A stretch of 64,000 nucleotides of DNA from Achromobacter pulmonis (GCF_002885955.2 NZ_POQS01000002.1:915215-979214); one strand, 5' to 3'. Counted from the first letter of the stretch, positions 23,900 through 33,683 are shown. Translations and numbers: made by a program. The notes: generated from the sequence alone by a model not told the origin.

Positions 23900-25492
23900 G
23901 TGCAAGGCCCGTTCGACGAGGACAACTTGAAATCATCGCGTGTGACCTTGCTGGCGCTAATCCTGACCTTGGCGGCCTTGACCAGCGGCGCAACCTTCCT
24001 GAATGCGCTGATCGTCGGCCATATGGTGCAGAAAGAGCAATTGACGCACACCGAGTACGAGGCCAACCGTGCCTACGCCGTCAAGCTCGCCGCCTCGATC
24101 GATGAATACCTGCTGTCGATCCAGCGCCAGTTGCAGGTGAGCGCGAAGCTGGCGCCCGCGTTGCTCCATTCGCCTGAAGCGCTGGAGAACGAAGTGAAGC
24201 GTCTGGTCAGCCAATCGGATGGGATCACCGCCGCCTTGATCGTGGATGCGGATAACGGCTTGATGGCCTTTGCCTCGGCCGCGCCGGAACTCACCGATCG
24301 GTTGGACACGCTCAACCGCCTGGACGCCACGAGCACGCGGCAGTCGGGCAATGTACTTGCCTACCGTTTGGCCAACGGGCAGCTGGTGGTCGCGTTCTCG
24401 GAGCCGATCGCCCAGGCCGATGGAAAGTTTTCCGGCCTGGTCGGCGCGGTCATACTCCTGCAGCGCAAGAGCGCGTTCGACCGTCTTCTCAGCGACCACT
24501 TCCATTCCGACGGCTCTTCCATTTATGTCGTGGACGATACCGGCCTGGTGCTTGCTCATCAGGACACCAGCCGGATCGGCACCCGCAACCTCGCTGGCGA
24601 GGCCGTCCAGGCGCTGGCCCGCGGGGAGACCGGCGCCATGGACATCACCAACTATCGGGGCGAACGCTTCTTCGCCGGCTATGCCCCCATGACCGTGGGG
24701 AAATGGGGAGTGGTCGTCCAGACGCCGATCGAAGTGCTGGAAGCGCCGCAGCGCCTGCTGCTCAAACGCACTTTGCTCTATTCGATTCCCACTGCCCTGC
24801 TCGGCCTGGCGTTGGTGGTGGCGTCGGCGATGTGGATTTCCAGGCCCCTGGCCCAATTGGCCGCCCGCATGCGGGGCAACACGACCGACCCCGGCGATCT
24901 GGATCGCATCGATTGCCGCTACGCGGAAGCCCAGCTGCTCAAGGAGGCCGTGAAGATTGCGCAGGCACAGCACGAACAGAAAATCGAGGCACTCAGCACC
25001 GAGACCATGACCGATGCGATGACGCAGCTGATGAACCGCCGCGGCCTGGCGCAGGAATTGCAGCGCCTGCCCAAAACGCGGCAGCCGTTCTCGGTGCTGG
25101 CCCTGGACCTGGATCATTTCAAGCGGGTCAACGACAAGTTCGGCCACGCCACCGGCGACAAAGTGCTCATCGCCCTGGCCTCGATCATCCGCCAGTCCAT
25201 CCGGGGAGGAGATCTGCCGTTTCGTGCGGGCGGCGAGGAATTTCTGGTGCTGATGCCGGGCGCCGACCGGGCCATTGCCGCCGTCGTGGCCGAGCGGATA
25301 CGCGCCACGGTCGAGAGCACCGAAATGCCGGACGGGGTGGGCCACATTACGCTTTCGATCGGCGTCGCCTTCTGGCCGGAGGATGCCGCGGAGGTGGATA
25401 CGGTGCTGGATTGCGCCGATCAGGCGTTGTACGCGGCCAAGCGCAACGGGCGAAACCGGATCGAGGTGTACGCGGCGGCGGCCCGCCAGTAG
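23900..25492 (+). CDS. Membrane Cache-GGDEF diguanylate cyclase
   Basis: A 530-residue sensor enzyme making c-di-GMP. Membrane helices lie at about 15-38 and 288-310 and enclose a periplasmic double-Cache domain (GTRNLAGEAVQALARG, FFAGYAPM). A HAMP-like linker follows, then the GGDEF domain (about 370-525). The active site is GGEEF (444-448) with the inhibitory RxxD site RGGD at 435-438, exactly five residues before it, so product inhibition is expected. The start is GTG at 23900 or TTG at 23927, the latter with CGAGGA close upstream. Ends 12 bp before a tRNA-like remnant. Confidence 0.88.
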   Translation: MQGPFDEDNLKSSRVTLLALILTLAALTSGATFLNALIVGHMVQKEQLTHTEYEANRAYAVKLAASIDEYLLSIQRQLQVSAKLAPALLHSPEALENEVKRLVSQSDGITAALIVDADNGLMAFASAAPELTDRLDTLNRLDATSTRQSGNVLAYRLANGQLVVAFSEPIAQADGKFSGLVGAVILLQRKSAFDRLLSDHFHSDGSSIYVVDDTGLVLAHQDTSRIGTRNLAGEAVQALARGETGAMDITNYRGERFFAGYAPMTVGKWGVVVQTPIEVLEAPQRLLLKRTLLYSIPTALLGLALVVASAMWISRPLAQLAARMRGNTTDPGDLDRIDCRYAEAQLLKEAVKIAQAQHEQKIEALSTETMTDAMTQLMNRRGLAQELQRLPKTRQPFSVLALDLDHFKRVNDKFGHATGDKVLIALASIIRQSIRGGDLPFRAGGEEFLVLMPGADRAIAAVVAERIRATVESTEMPDGVGHITLSIGVAFWPEDAAEVDTVLDCADQALYAAKRNGRNRIEVYAAAARQ

Positions 25493-25503
25493 GAGAGGTG
25501 CGC

Positions 25504-25531
25504 TGTTGCCCTAGCCAACTGAGCTACCGGA
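25504..25531 (-). pseudogene. tRNA-like 5' fragment (D-arm remnant)
   Basis: The minus strand reads CCGGTAGCTCAGTTGGCTAG within this span, a good match to the 5' third of a tRNA (position 8 onward through the D-loop). A GCGCACC-like start of an anticodon arm follows it in the next bases, after which homology is lost. It lies 33 bp from the intact tRNA-Arg. It may be a decayed tRNA or an attachment-site scar. Nothing recognisable as an integrase is nearby. Confidence 0.4.
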
Positions 25532-25564
25532 AGAAACCACCCTGATCGCGCTATAGGACTATTC

Positions 25565-25641
25565 TGGCGCGGCAGGAGGGGCTCGAACCCCCGACCTCAG
25601 GCTTAGAAGGCCCGTGCTCTATCCAGCTGAGCTACTGCCGC
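25565..25641 (-). tRNA. tRNA-Arg (anticodon UCU)
   Basis: A 77-nt cloverleaf on the minus strand. The acceptor stem is GCGGCAG/CTGCCGC. The D-arm has GCTC/GAGC, the anticodon stem CGGGC/GCCTG holds loop CTTCTAA (anticodon TCT), and the T-arm is GGGGG/CCCTC with loop TTCGAGC. Discriminator G and an encoded CCA end it. UCU reads AGA, a rare codon in this GC-rich genome. Confidence 0.95.
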
Positions 25642-25672
25642 GCGACCCCGGAAGCGGTCCGGGCGCCGCATT

Positions 25673-26311
25673 TTACCTTGTTGCGGACGGTTTGGGCGGC
25701 GGGCGGCCGGCGGCCGGGTTGGCGTCCACTTCTTCCCCTATGTCCGCGTGCGTGGAGACCCACAACACGACCGCATCTTTCTTGCTCAGGCTGATCACCC
25801 GGTGGCCCATGCGGCTGTCGATGTAGAAGCTCTCGCCGGCCTTCAGGCGGGCCGGCTCGTAGAACTCGGTGTAGAGCTCGACCTCGCCTTCCAGGACATA
25901 GACGAATTCCTCGCCCTGGTGGCGGCTCCAGTCGTGGAATTCCTCGAAGGCGCGGGCCTTGACGCGGGTGTGGAACGGCATCATGCGCTTGTGCGACAGC
26001 GCCGTGCAGAGCAGGCGATGGTCGTAGTACGGGGTTTCGTACTGGCGGCCCTCGCCCTGGCGGCTGAGGCTGCGCCGGCCGGTGCCCATGTGGGCGTCGG
26101 GCGCGGTGAACAACTCGGCCACGTCCAGTTCCAGGCCGGCCGCGATCTTGATCAGGTTGTCATAGGTGGGCGACAGCAGGCCGTTCTCGATCTTGGACAG
26201 GGTGGAGGCGGACACGCCGGTGGCCGCGGCCGCCTGCTTGAGGGTCCACTCCCGCGCCTGGCGCAGGGCCCGCAGCCGTAGCGCCAGCGCGCTTTGTTTG
26301 TTGCCTTCCAT
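25673..26311 (-). CDS. XRE-family regulator with C-terminal cupin
   Basis: A 212-residue transcription factor. N-terminal helix-turn-helix of the XRE type (LRALRQAREWTLKQAAAATGVSASTLSKIENGLLSPT) at about 13-50, then a cupin sensor domain (HQGEEFVYVLEGEVELYTEF...GESFYIDSRMGHRVISL) at about 130-195. Such proteins, like PuuR, usually repress amine or amino acid catabolism and respond to a pathway metabolite. It starts 12 bp after the amaA stop and is the last gene of the pipecolate operon, so it is the obvious local regulator. Its likely sites are the repeats at 30657-30684. Confidence 0.85.
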   Translation of the reverse strand: MEGNKQSALALRLRALRQAREWTLKQAAAATGVSASTLSKIENGLLSPTYDNLIKIAAGLELDVAELFTAPDAHMGTGRRSLSRQGEGRQYETPYYDHRLLCTALSHKRMMPFHTRVKARAFEEFHDWSRHQGEEFVYVLEGEVELYTEFYEPARLKAGESFYIDSRMGHRVISLSKKDAVVLWVSTHADIGEEVDANPAAGRPPPKPSATR

Positions 26312-26323
26312 CTGTACACCCTG

Positions 26324-27616
26324 TCATGCCCGCGACCGCCGTTCCCGCCACCAGTCGCGCGCCTGGTAAGACCAATAAGTAAGTTGAACCGCCGCCGTGC
26401 CGAAGCCGCCGCCGTTCCAGGCCAGGCCGAAGGGTGCGAATAGCTTGTAGCGCTGGGTATCGCCCGCGATCGCCTCGGCCACGACGCGCCCGCCGATCGC
26501 GGTGGTGTTCATGCCGTGTCCGCCGAACGCCGTGCAATACCAGACGTCGGGCGCCAGCCGGCCGATCTGCGGCATCAGGTGGCGCGCGTAGGCCATGCGT
26601 CCGGACCACGCCGCTTCCACCTTTACCCCCTTCAACTGGGGATAGACGGAGAGCAGTTCGCGGCGCAGCGACTCGGCCAGGTCGGGCGGATCGTCGACAC
26701 GGGTGGTGATTCTACTGCCCCAGCCGATACGGCCGCCGTCCAGCACGCGATAGTAGTTGCCCGCGCGGCGGTCGTCGCCGATGGCCGCGGTGCTGCGGAT
26801 GGCCTCCCGGACCCGTTCTCCCAGCGGCTCGGTCAGCATGATGTAGGTGGCGATCGGCAGCATCGCCCGGCGCAGCGCCGGCACCACGCCATCGGTATAG
26901 CCGCCGGTGGCCAGCACCACGCTGCGGGCGTCGACCTGCCCCTGGCCGGTGCGCAGGCGCTTGACCGCGCCGTCGAGCCGGGCCTCGACCACGGCGGAGT
27001 CTTCATGGATGCGCACGCCCAGCCGGACGCATTCTCGCGCCAGCGCGCGCGCGTAGTTCAGGGGATGGAAATGAAACGAGGTGGGGTCCTCGATGCCCTG
27101 GAAGTAGACGTCCGACAGCAGCCGCTCGCGGACCTGGGCGCGGGTCAGGAAGCGCACGTCGCGGCCGAACTCGCGCTGCTGCTCGTCGCACCATTGCCGC
27201 AGCGCGTCGGTGGCTTCGTAGCGCACCACCCGCAGGCGCCCGTCGACCTTGCGGGCCTCTTCGATGCCCAGTTCGCGGATGTTGGCGCGGATGATCTCCA
27301 CGCCCTCCATGGACAACCGGTAGAGCTGGCGGTAATGGTCTTCGTCGACGTGGCGGCGGATGGCGTCGGCGCCCGCCGAGAAAGCCGGCGACACCGAACC
27401 GCCGTTGCGGCCCGAGGCGCCCCAGGCGATGCGCCGCCCTTCCAGCAGGGTGACGCCGCGCCCGCGCCGCGCCAGTTCCAGCGCCGTCGACAGGCCGGCC
27501 AGCCCGCCTCCCACCACGCACACGTCGGCGCTGTCCGCCCCCGTCAGCGGCGGATAGTAGGTGCCGGCGTCGGCCAGCGTGCGCCGATAGTAGGTGTCGA
27601 TGTACTCGGATGCCAT
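26324..27616 (-). CDS. amaA: FAD-dependent oxidoreductase, probable L-pipecolate oxidase
   Basis: A 430-residue DAO-family flavoenzyme. The FAD-binding VCVVGGGLAGLSTALELARRG starts near residue 32. LLEGRRIAWGASGRNGGSV and the late FGGHGMNTTAIGGRVVAEAI complete the typical fold. Gamma-glutamylputrescine oxidase (PuuB) and L-pipecolate oxidase (AmaA) share this architecture. Pipecolate is preferred because the divergent gene at 30742 is an AmaB-type aldehyde dehydrogenase, as in the pseudomonad lysine pathway. Co-transcribed with a polar amino acid ABC transporter. Confidence 0.75.
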   Translation of the reverse strand: MASEYIDTYYRRTLADAGTYYPPLTGADSADVCVVGGGLAGLSTALELARRGRGVTLLEGRRIAWGASGRNGGSVSPAFSAGADAIRRHVDEDHYRQLYRLSMEGVEIIRANIRELGIEEARKVDGRLRVVRYEATDALRQWCDEQQREFGRDVRFLTRAQVRERLLSDVYFQGIEDPTSFHFHPLNYARALARECVRLGVRIHEDSAVVEARLDGAVKRLRTGQGQVDARSVVLATGGYTDGVVPALRRAMLPIATYIMLTEPLGERVREAIRSTAAIGDDRRAGNYYRVLDGGRIGWGSRITTRVDDPPDLAESLRRELLSVYPQLKGVKVEAAWSGRMAYARHLMPQIGRLAPDVWYCTAFGGHGMNTTAIGGRVVAEAIAGDTQRYKLFAPFGLAWNGGGFGTAAVQLTYWSYQARDWWRERRSRA

Positions 27617-27627
27617 GATGCTCCGTG

Positions 27628-28317
27628 TCAGTGCAGGCCCGCGCCCTGCAGGCCGCCGGTCAGGCGTTTCTCCAGCCAGTTGGCCAGGCGCAGCAGCGGA
27701 TAGCAGTAGATGAAATAGATCGCCGCGATCATGCCGTAGATGAAAAGCGACTTGGCCGGAAAGGTGATGATGAAGACCTCGCCCTGGCGCGTCAGTTCGG
27801 TGATGCCCACCACCGACAGGATGGCGGTGCTCTTGATCAGCATGACGTAGACGCCGCTCATGGGCTGCACGATCAGGCGCATGGCCTGCGGCAGCACCAC
27901 CAATCTGAGGATCTGGAAGGGCTTGAGGCCCAGCGTCATCGCGCCTTCGGTCTGGCCGCGCGGCACGGCCTGGATCGCGCCCATGACGATTTCCGCGACG
28001 TAGCACGAGGTGTAGACCGACAGCGACACGAAGGCGGCGGTGGCCGAATCCCAGTGCAGCAGCGCGATGCCGGAACTGGGCAGCACGAAGTAGAAGATAT
28101 AGAGCTGCACCAGGAACGGCGTGCCGCGCAGGATGTGGATGTACAGCCCCAGCAGCTGATGCACGCCGCGGATGCGGTAGCTGCGGATCACGCCGATGAC
28201 GAAGCCCAGCAGCGAGCCGGCGATGATGGCCACGAAGGAGATCTTGAGCGTTTCCCAGAACCCCTTGAGCAGGAAGGGCAGCACGACGCCGGCGGTGGAA
28301 AGATAGGACTCCAGCAT
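27628..28317 (-). CDS. Polar amino acid ABC transporter permease
   Basis: A 229-residue inner-membrane permease of the HisM/GlnP type. It has about five helices and the conserved EAA-type loop (AIQAVPRGQTEGAMTLGLKPFQIL) that contacts the ATPase. Its start is 2 bp from the end of the second permease, so they form a heterodimer. The neighbours suggest uptake of L-pipecolate, lysine or a related cyclic amino acid. Confidence 0.87.
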   Translation of the reverse strand: MLESYLSTAGVVLPFLLKGFWETLKISFVAIIAGSLLGFVIGVIRSYRIRGVHQLLGLYIHILRGTPFLVQLYIFYFVLPSSGIALLHWDSATAAFVSLSVYTSCYVAEIVMGAIQAVPRGQTEGAMTLGLKPFQILRLVVLPQAMRLIVQPMSGVYVMLIKSTAILSVVGITELTRQGEVFIITFPAKSLFIYGMIAAIYFIYCYPLLRLANWLEKRLTGGLQGAGLH

Positions 28318-28319
28318 GC

Positions 28320-29012
28320 TTACCTCGTGTTCCAGGCGGGCCCCGCCAGCCACAGGCTCACGCCGCGCGACAAGAGCAGCATGCAGCCGTAGATCAGCAG
28401 GTAGCCGGCCGCGATGGTGAGGAAACTTTCGTTGGGCACGATGCGGTCGCTGTTCATCTGCACGCCGGCGGCGACCAGTTCGAATACCGTGATCAGGGAC
28501 AGCAGCGAGGTGTCCTTGATCAGCACGGCGGTCTGGCCCAAGAGCGGCGGCAGCGTGTTGGCGAAGGCCTGCGGCAGCACCACGTAGCGCAGCCGCTGCT
28601 GGTAGTCCATGCCGCAGGCCTTGGCGCCTTCGATCTGGCCGCGCGGCACAGACTCGATGCCGACGCGGATGATTTCGCTCATGTAGGCGGCGTGGTGCAG
28701 GGTCATGGCGATGATGCCCAGCGCCATCTCGCTCCACCCCTTGGCCCCCGGCACCAGCGCGGGCACGGCGTAATAGACCAGGTAGATCTGCACCAGCAGC
28801 GGGGTCGAGCGGATGAACTGCACATAGGCCGCCACGGGGCGCCAGACGGCGCCGCGCGGCGACATGTGGGCCAGCGCGATCGGAATGCCGGCCAGCACCG
28901 ACAGCACCAGGCTGGCGCCCGCGGCGATGAGGGTGTTGGCCAGTCCGGTGGCGAACTGGCCCGCGTACTGGCTGACGATGCGCCAGTTGTAGAAGTCGAT
29001 CAGCCAGTCCAT
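28320..29012 (-). CDS. Polar amino acid ABC transporter permease
   Basis: A 230-residue permease paralogous to the next gene, with the EAA loop GIESVPRGQIEGAKACGMDYQQRLRYVVLPQA and the N-terminal TLIAAGASLVLSVLAGIPIALA of the HisQ/GlnP family. It follows the binding-protein gene by 4 bp. Together with the permease at 27628 and the ATPase at 29862 it completes a full importer. Confidence 0.87.
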   Translation of the reverse strand: MDWLIDFYNWRIVSQYAGQFATGLANTLIAAGASLVLSVLAGIPIALAHMSPRGAVWRPVAAYVQFIRSTPLLVQIYLVYYAVPALVPGAKGWSEMALGIIAMTLHHAAYMSEIIRVGIESVPRGQIEGAKACGMDYQQRLRYVVLPQAFANTLPPLLGQTAVLIKDTSLLSLITVFELVAAGVQMNSDRIVPNESFLTIAAGYLLIYGCMLLLSRGVSLWLAGPAWNTR

Positions 29013-29016
29013 GGGG

Positions 29017-29808
29017 CTAGTGGTCTTTCTTCCAGTCGGTGGAGTACCAGTACTTGACCTGTTCCGGCAAGGTGTTGTCGGCCGTCTTCAGGGTCTGCCA
29101 GTTATCCAGCCAGAACTTCAGGCGGAAGGCGTTGGGGCCGACGGCGAAGGCCAGCGGCTCGCGCACCATGATGCCGTCGAGCACCCGCAGGTTGCCGAAG
29201 TCCACCAGGAACTGGTTGGCGGTCGACATCGACATGATGCCGGCGTCCAGCCGTCCGCTGGACAGGGCCTGCCCCACCGGCGCGCTGCCGCCGGAGTATT
29301 CCTTCATGGTGGCCTTGGGCAGCATCTTCTTGCCCACTTCCGCATAGGTGCTGGCGCCCAGCACGCCCACGGTCACGCCTTCCTTGTCGAGTTCGGCGTA
29401 CGACTTGTAGGGAGAATCCTTGGGCACCACGGCCACGGTCTCGGCGTAGAACATCGGGGCCGAGAACAGCACCTGGGCCGCGCGCTGCGGCGTGGGCGTC
29501 ATGTCGGCGGCCACCATGTCGGCCTTGCCCGAGAGCAGCGCCGGAATCAGGCCCTTCCATTCGTAGTCCTGCAGCACCAGCTTTACGCCCAGGTCGTCGG
29601 CCATGCGCTTGGCCACTTCCACGGCCAGGCCGGTGCGCTTGCCGCTTTTGTCCATGAAGCTCATGAGCGGGCCCGAGGTCTGCACGGCGACGCGCAGCTC
29701 GCCGCGCTTGAGGATGTCGGCCAGCTCGTCGGCCTGCGCCGGCGCGGCGGCCGCGGCGGCGGCCAGGGCAAAGCCCGCCACGCCCAGCCATTGTTTGATT
29801 TTCAGCAT
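29017..29808 (-). CDS. Periplasmic amino acid-binding protein
   Basis: A 263-residue receptor of SBP family 3 with a signal peptide (1 to about 26, ending AQA). It has ELRVAVQTSGPLMSFMDKSGKRTGLAVEVAKRMADDLG, then the domain-2 motif DMVAADMTPTPQRAAQVLFS. The usual Arg that holds the ligand carboxylate is found near PTPQRAA. Middle gene of the transporter set. Ligand inferred from amaA/amaB as pipecolate or lysine-like. Confidence 0.87.
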   Translation of the reverse strand: MLKIKQWLGVAGFALAAAAAAAPAQADELADILKRGELRVAVQTSGPLMSFMDKSGKRTGLAVEVAKRMADDLGVKLVLQDYEWKGLIPALLSGKADMVAADMTPTPQRAAQVLFSAPMFYAETVAVVPKDSPYKSYAELDKEGVTVGVLGASTYAEVGKKMLPKATMKEYSGGSAPVGQALSSGRLDAGIMSMSTANQFLVDFGNLRVLDGIMVREPLAFAVGPNAFRLKFWLDNWQTLKTADNTLPEQVKYWYSTDWKKDH

Positions 29809-29861
29809 GTCTAACCCCTTGTGGTGAATGGACCTGGTGAATCCGGGCGCGGCGCCCGGCC

Positions 29862-30611
<750 letters not shown>

Positions 30612-30656
30612 GGTTTCACCTATGCAAAGTGCGGCCGGCGAGCGCGGCCAAAAAGG

Positions 30657-30684
30657 TTTCGCATTTCAGGCTGGAGTTTCGTAT
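30657..30684. promoter_or_regulatory. Direct repeats in the divergent ama promoter region
   Basis: TTTCGCAT (30657-30664) and TTTCGTAT (30677-30684) recur exactly 20 bp apart, about two helical turns, in the AT-richer gap between the transporter operon and amaB. The second runs into TATAGT, a possible -10 for amaB. Candidate binding sites for the XRE-cupin regulator; unproven. Confidence 0.35.
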
Positions 30685-30741
30685 AGTAAATTTTTTTCCA
30701 GCGTCGCCAGCTAGGCATAACCCTTAAGCGAAGGAACCAGC

Positions 30742-32244
30742 ATGGACAATCCCCAAGACATCTTGCGCGCGCTCGGGCTGAAGCCGGAGGCGCTCGCCGG
30801 CGGCACGCTGAGCGCGCGCAGTCCGATAGACGGCGCCGAACTGGCGCAGGTCCACGAGCACACGGTGGCGCAGGCGCATTCGGCCATCACGCGCGCGCGC
30901 CAGGCTAGCCTGGCGTGGCGCGACGTGCCGGCGCCGCGGCGCGGCGAACTGGTGCGCCTGTTCGGCGACATCCTGCGCCAGCACAAGCGCGAACTGGGCC
31001 GCCTGGTCAGCCTGGAGGCCGGCAAGATCCTGGCCGAAGGCGAAGGCGAGGTGCAGGAAATGATCGACATCTGCGACTTCGCCGTCGGCCTGTCGCGCCA
31101 GCTCTACGGGCTGACCATCGCGTCCGAGCGCCCCGGCCACCGCATGATGGAGACCTGGCATCCGCTGGGCGTGGTGGGCGTGATCAGCGCGTTCAACTTC
31201 CCGGTCGCGGTGTGGTCCTGGAACGCCGCGCTGGCGCTGGTCTGCGGCAATGCCGTGGTCTGGAAGCCTTCGGAGAAAACGCCGCTGACCGCGCTGGCCT
31301 GCCAGGCGCTTTTCGCCGAGGCCGCGCAGCGCTTCGGCGACGCGCCGGCCGGCCTGTCCGAAGTGCTCATCGGCGGGCGCGACATCGGCGAGGCGCTGGT
31401 GGATTCGCACGCGGTGGCGCTGGTGTCGGCCACGGGCTCGACCCGCATGGGCCGCCAGGTCGGCCCGCGCGTGGCGCAGCGTTTCGGCCGCGTGCTGCTG
31501 GAGCTGGGCGGCAACAACGCCATCATCGTCGGCCCCACGGCCGACCTGGACATGGCCGCGCGCGGCATCGTGTTCGGCGCCATCGGCACGGCCGGCCAGC
31601 GCTGCACCACCACGCGCCGCCTGATCGTGCACGCCAGCGTGGCCGACGAGCTGCTGCGCCGCCTGAAAAAGGCCTACGCCAGCGCGACCATCGGCAGCCC
31701 GCTGGAGGCGTCCACGCTGGTGGGGCCGCTGATCGACCGCGCTTCGTTCGACGCCATGCAGGCCGCGCTCAAGGCGGCGCGCGAACAGGGCGGCCAGGTG
31801 ACCGGCGGCGAACGCGTGCTGGCCGAGCAGTACCCCGACGCCTGGTACGTGCGCCCGGCCATCGCCGAAATGCCCGGCCAGACCGACGTGGTGTGCCACG
31901 AAACCTTCGCGCCCATTCTCTACGTCATGCGCTACACCGAGTTCAACGAGGCGCTGGCCCTGCACAACGGCGTGCCGCAGGGGTTGTCCTCGGCCATCTT
32001 CACCAACGACCTGCGCGAGGCCGAGACCTTTCTGTCGTCGGCCGGCTCGGACTGCGGCATCGCCAACGTGAACATCGGCACCTCGGGCGCGGAGATCGGC
32101 GGCGCGTTCGGCGGCGAGAAAGAAACCGGCGGCGGCCGCGAATCGGGCTCGGACGCGTGGCGCAACTACATGCGCCGCGCCACCAACACCATCAATTATT
32201 CGCGCCAGCTGCCGCTCGCCCAGGGCATCAAGTTCGGCGAATAA
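30742..32244 (+). CDS. amaB: ALDH7-type aldehyde dehydrogenase, probable piperideine-6-carboxylate dehydrogenase
   Basis: A 500-residue NAD(P)-dependent dehydrogenase oxidising L-2-aminoadipate 6-semialdehyde to L-2-aminoadipate. Catalytic Cys lies in GTAGQRCTTTRR, the antiquitin-type signature of ALDH7. The general-base Glu is in LLELGGNNAIIVGP, and SATGSTRMG lines the cofactor site. The Gly-rich C-terminal GGAFGGEKETGGGRESGSDA is also typical. AAGGAA precedes the ATG. With amaA on the other strand this covers pipecolate to aminoadipate. Confidence 0.86.
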   Translation: MDNPQDILRALGLKPEALAGGTLSARSPIDGAELAQVHEHTVAQAHSAITRARQASLAWRDVPAPRRGELVRLFGDILRQHKRELGRLVSLEAGKILAEGEGEVQEMIDICDFAVGLSRQLYGLTIASERPGHRMMETWHPLGVVGVISAFNFPVAVWSWNAALALVCGNAVVWKPSEKTPLTALACQALFAEAAQRFGDAPAGLSEVLIGGRDIGEALVDSHAVALVSATGSTRMGRQVGPRVAQRFGRVLLELGGNNAIIVGPTADLDMAARGIVFGAIGTAGQRCTTTRRLIVHASVADELLRRLKKAYASATIGSPLEASTLVGPLIDRASFDAMQAALKAAREQGGQVTGGERVLAEQYPDAWYVRPAIAEMPGQTDVVCHETFAPILYVMRYTEFNEALALHNGVPQGLSSAIFTNDLREAETFLSSAGSDCGIANVNIGTSGAEIGGAFGGEKETGGGRESGSDAWRNYMRRATNTINYSRQLPLAQGIKFGE

Positions 32245-32268
32245 GCCGCGTTCGCGCCCTGCCTTCCC

Positions 32269-32300
32269 GCCCCCGCGCGTCGTCCGCGACGCGCGGGGGC
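32269..32300 (+). terminator. Strong GC hairpin after amaB
   Basis: A perfect 14-bp stem with a TCCG tetraloop (left arm 32269-32282, right arm 32287-32300), 24 bp past the amaB stop. It is followed by TTACGCTTTCT, only weakly U-rich. A likely rho-independent terminator. Confidence 0.65.
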
Positions 32301-32390
32301 TTACGCTTTCTACATACGCTTGGTCAGCCTTACAAACTGTTTCGGGGGTCGGTGCTACATTTCCTCGTCACAAAACCAAGTCATGTCCCT

Positions 32391-33683
32391 ATGCATACAA
32401 GCCGTTCCGCACGCCCCGTCCCGTTCCTGCGCGCCCTGACCGCCGCCCTGGCCCTGGGCGCAGCCGGCAGCGCCGCCGCGGGCGTGTCATACCGGCTGGA
32501 CCGCCCCTCGGCCGCCCCCGGCGAGACCGTCACCATCGAAGCGGTTTACTTCAACGAAGACACGGCCCGCGTCACCTGGGAAGCCCCGCCCGAGCTGGTG
32601 CTGCAATGGCGCGGCCAGGACGGCCAGATCGTGCGCAGCCTGGCCAGGCTGCGCGGCGGCCCGGCCAGTTTCAGCGTGCCGGTCAACAGTTTCGCGCGCA
32701 TCGCCTGGACGGCCGAGGTCCCGTCCAGCGCGCACGGCCTGCAGGCCGTGTCCATCGAGGGCCAGCCCGCCATGATGGCGCTGGACGCCACCGGCCGCGA
32801 CAGCGGCACGCTGGCCAGCACGCCCGCGCAAGGCCCGGTGGTGGACGCGCGCAGCGGCGAACCGGTGCCGCCGGCGGCGGTGGCCGCGGTCGGCGCGGCG
32901 CCCGAAGGCGGCCCCTCGCCCGACGCCAGCGCGGTGCCCACGGTGCAGCAGCAGACCGCGTTCGACCGTTTCCGCAGCTCGGTTTCCGAATACAAGCCGG
33001 TGTATTTCGACATCGGCACGCGCGGGCAGACCACCGCCCGCTTTCAGATCAGCGCCAAGTACCGCCTCTTCAGCCCCCAGGGCGGACGGCCCGCGACCTG
33101 GGACGAGAATTTCTACCTGGCCTATACCCAGACCTCGCTGTGGGACCTGGAGGGAGACTCCATGCCCTTCATCGACACCACCTTCAACCCCAGCGCGTTC
33201 TGGCTGTCCGACAATATCTGGTCCTCCGCCAGCCAGAACTGGCGCTTCGGTATGAACACCGGCGTCGAGCACAGCTCCAACGGCAAGGACGGCGAGGACT
33301 CCCGGTCGGTGAACGACGGCTACATCGAACCGCGCCTGCACTACCGCTTCGACGGCGGCAGCACGCTGACCTTCGCGCCGCGGGTCAAGGCCTACTTCGG
33401 CGTGGCCGAAGAAAACAGCGATTACTCCGACTACGCCGGCCACGTCGACTGGCAGTTGCGCTGGGCCCAGGACAACGGCGCCGTGGTCTCCGCCCTGTAC
33501 CGCCAGGGCGACCAGAAGCGCCGCACCACGCAGCTGGATTTCGCCTGGCCGCTGCAGCGCACCTGGCTGAACATGAACGGCTACCTGCACCTGCAGTACT
33601 TCAACGGCTACGGCGAAACGCTGCTGGGCTACAACCAGCGCAACGAATCGCAGTTCCGGATCGGGTTGTCGCTGGTGCCGTAA
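32391..33683 (+). CDS. pldA: Outer-membrane phospholipase A with extra N-terminal domain
   Basis: A 430-residue outer-membrane phospholipase A1. Signal peptide 1-30. Residues of about 31-185 form an additional beta-rich, then Ala/Pro-rich region not found in the enterobacterial enzyme. The 12-strand barrel follows (190-430). The catalytic segment EHSSNGKDGEDSRSVN has H294 and S296, with an Asn nearby to complete the H-S-N triad. It ends in FRIGLSLVP with a C-terminal Pro rather than Phe or Trp. Calcium-dependent dimerisation is known for the family. Confidence 0.85.
   Translation: MHTSRSARPVPFLRALTAALALGAAGSAAAGVSYRLDRPSAAPGETVTIEAVYFNEDTARVTWEAPPELVLQWRGQDGQIVRSLARLRGGPASFSVPVNSFARIAWTAEVPSSAHGLQAVSIEGQPAMMALDATGRDSGTLASTPAQGPVVDARSGEPVPPAAVAAVGAAPEGGPSPDASAVPTVQQQTAFDRFRSSVSEYKPVYFDIGTRGQTTARFQISAKYRLFSPQGGRPATWDENFYLAYTQTSLWDLEGDSMPFIDTTFNPSAFWLSDNIWSSASQNWRFGMNTGVEHSSNGKDGEDSRSVNDGYIEPRLHYRFDGGSTLTFAPRVKAYFGVAEENSDYSDYAGHVDWQLRWAQDNGAVVSALYRQGDQKRRTTQLDFAWPLQRTWLNMNGYLHLQYFNGYGETLLGYNQRNESQFRIGLSLVP

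Noticed and set aside
30915..33683. A 922-codon frame joining aldehyde dehydrogenase and phospholipase regions
   Set aside because: The first half is a shifted frame over amaB with no domain. The real protein starts at the signal peptide at 32391.
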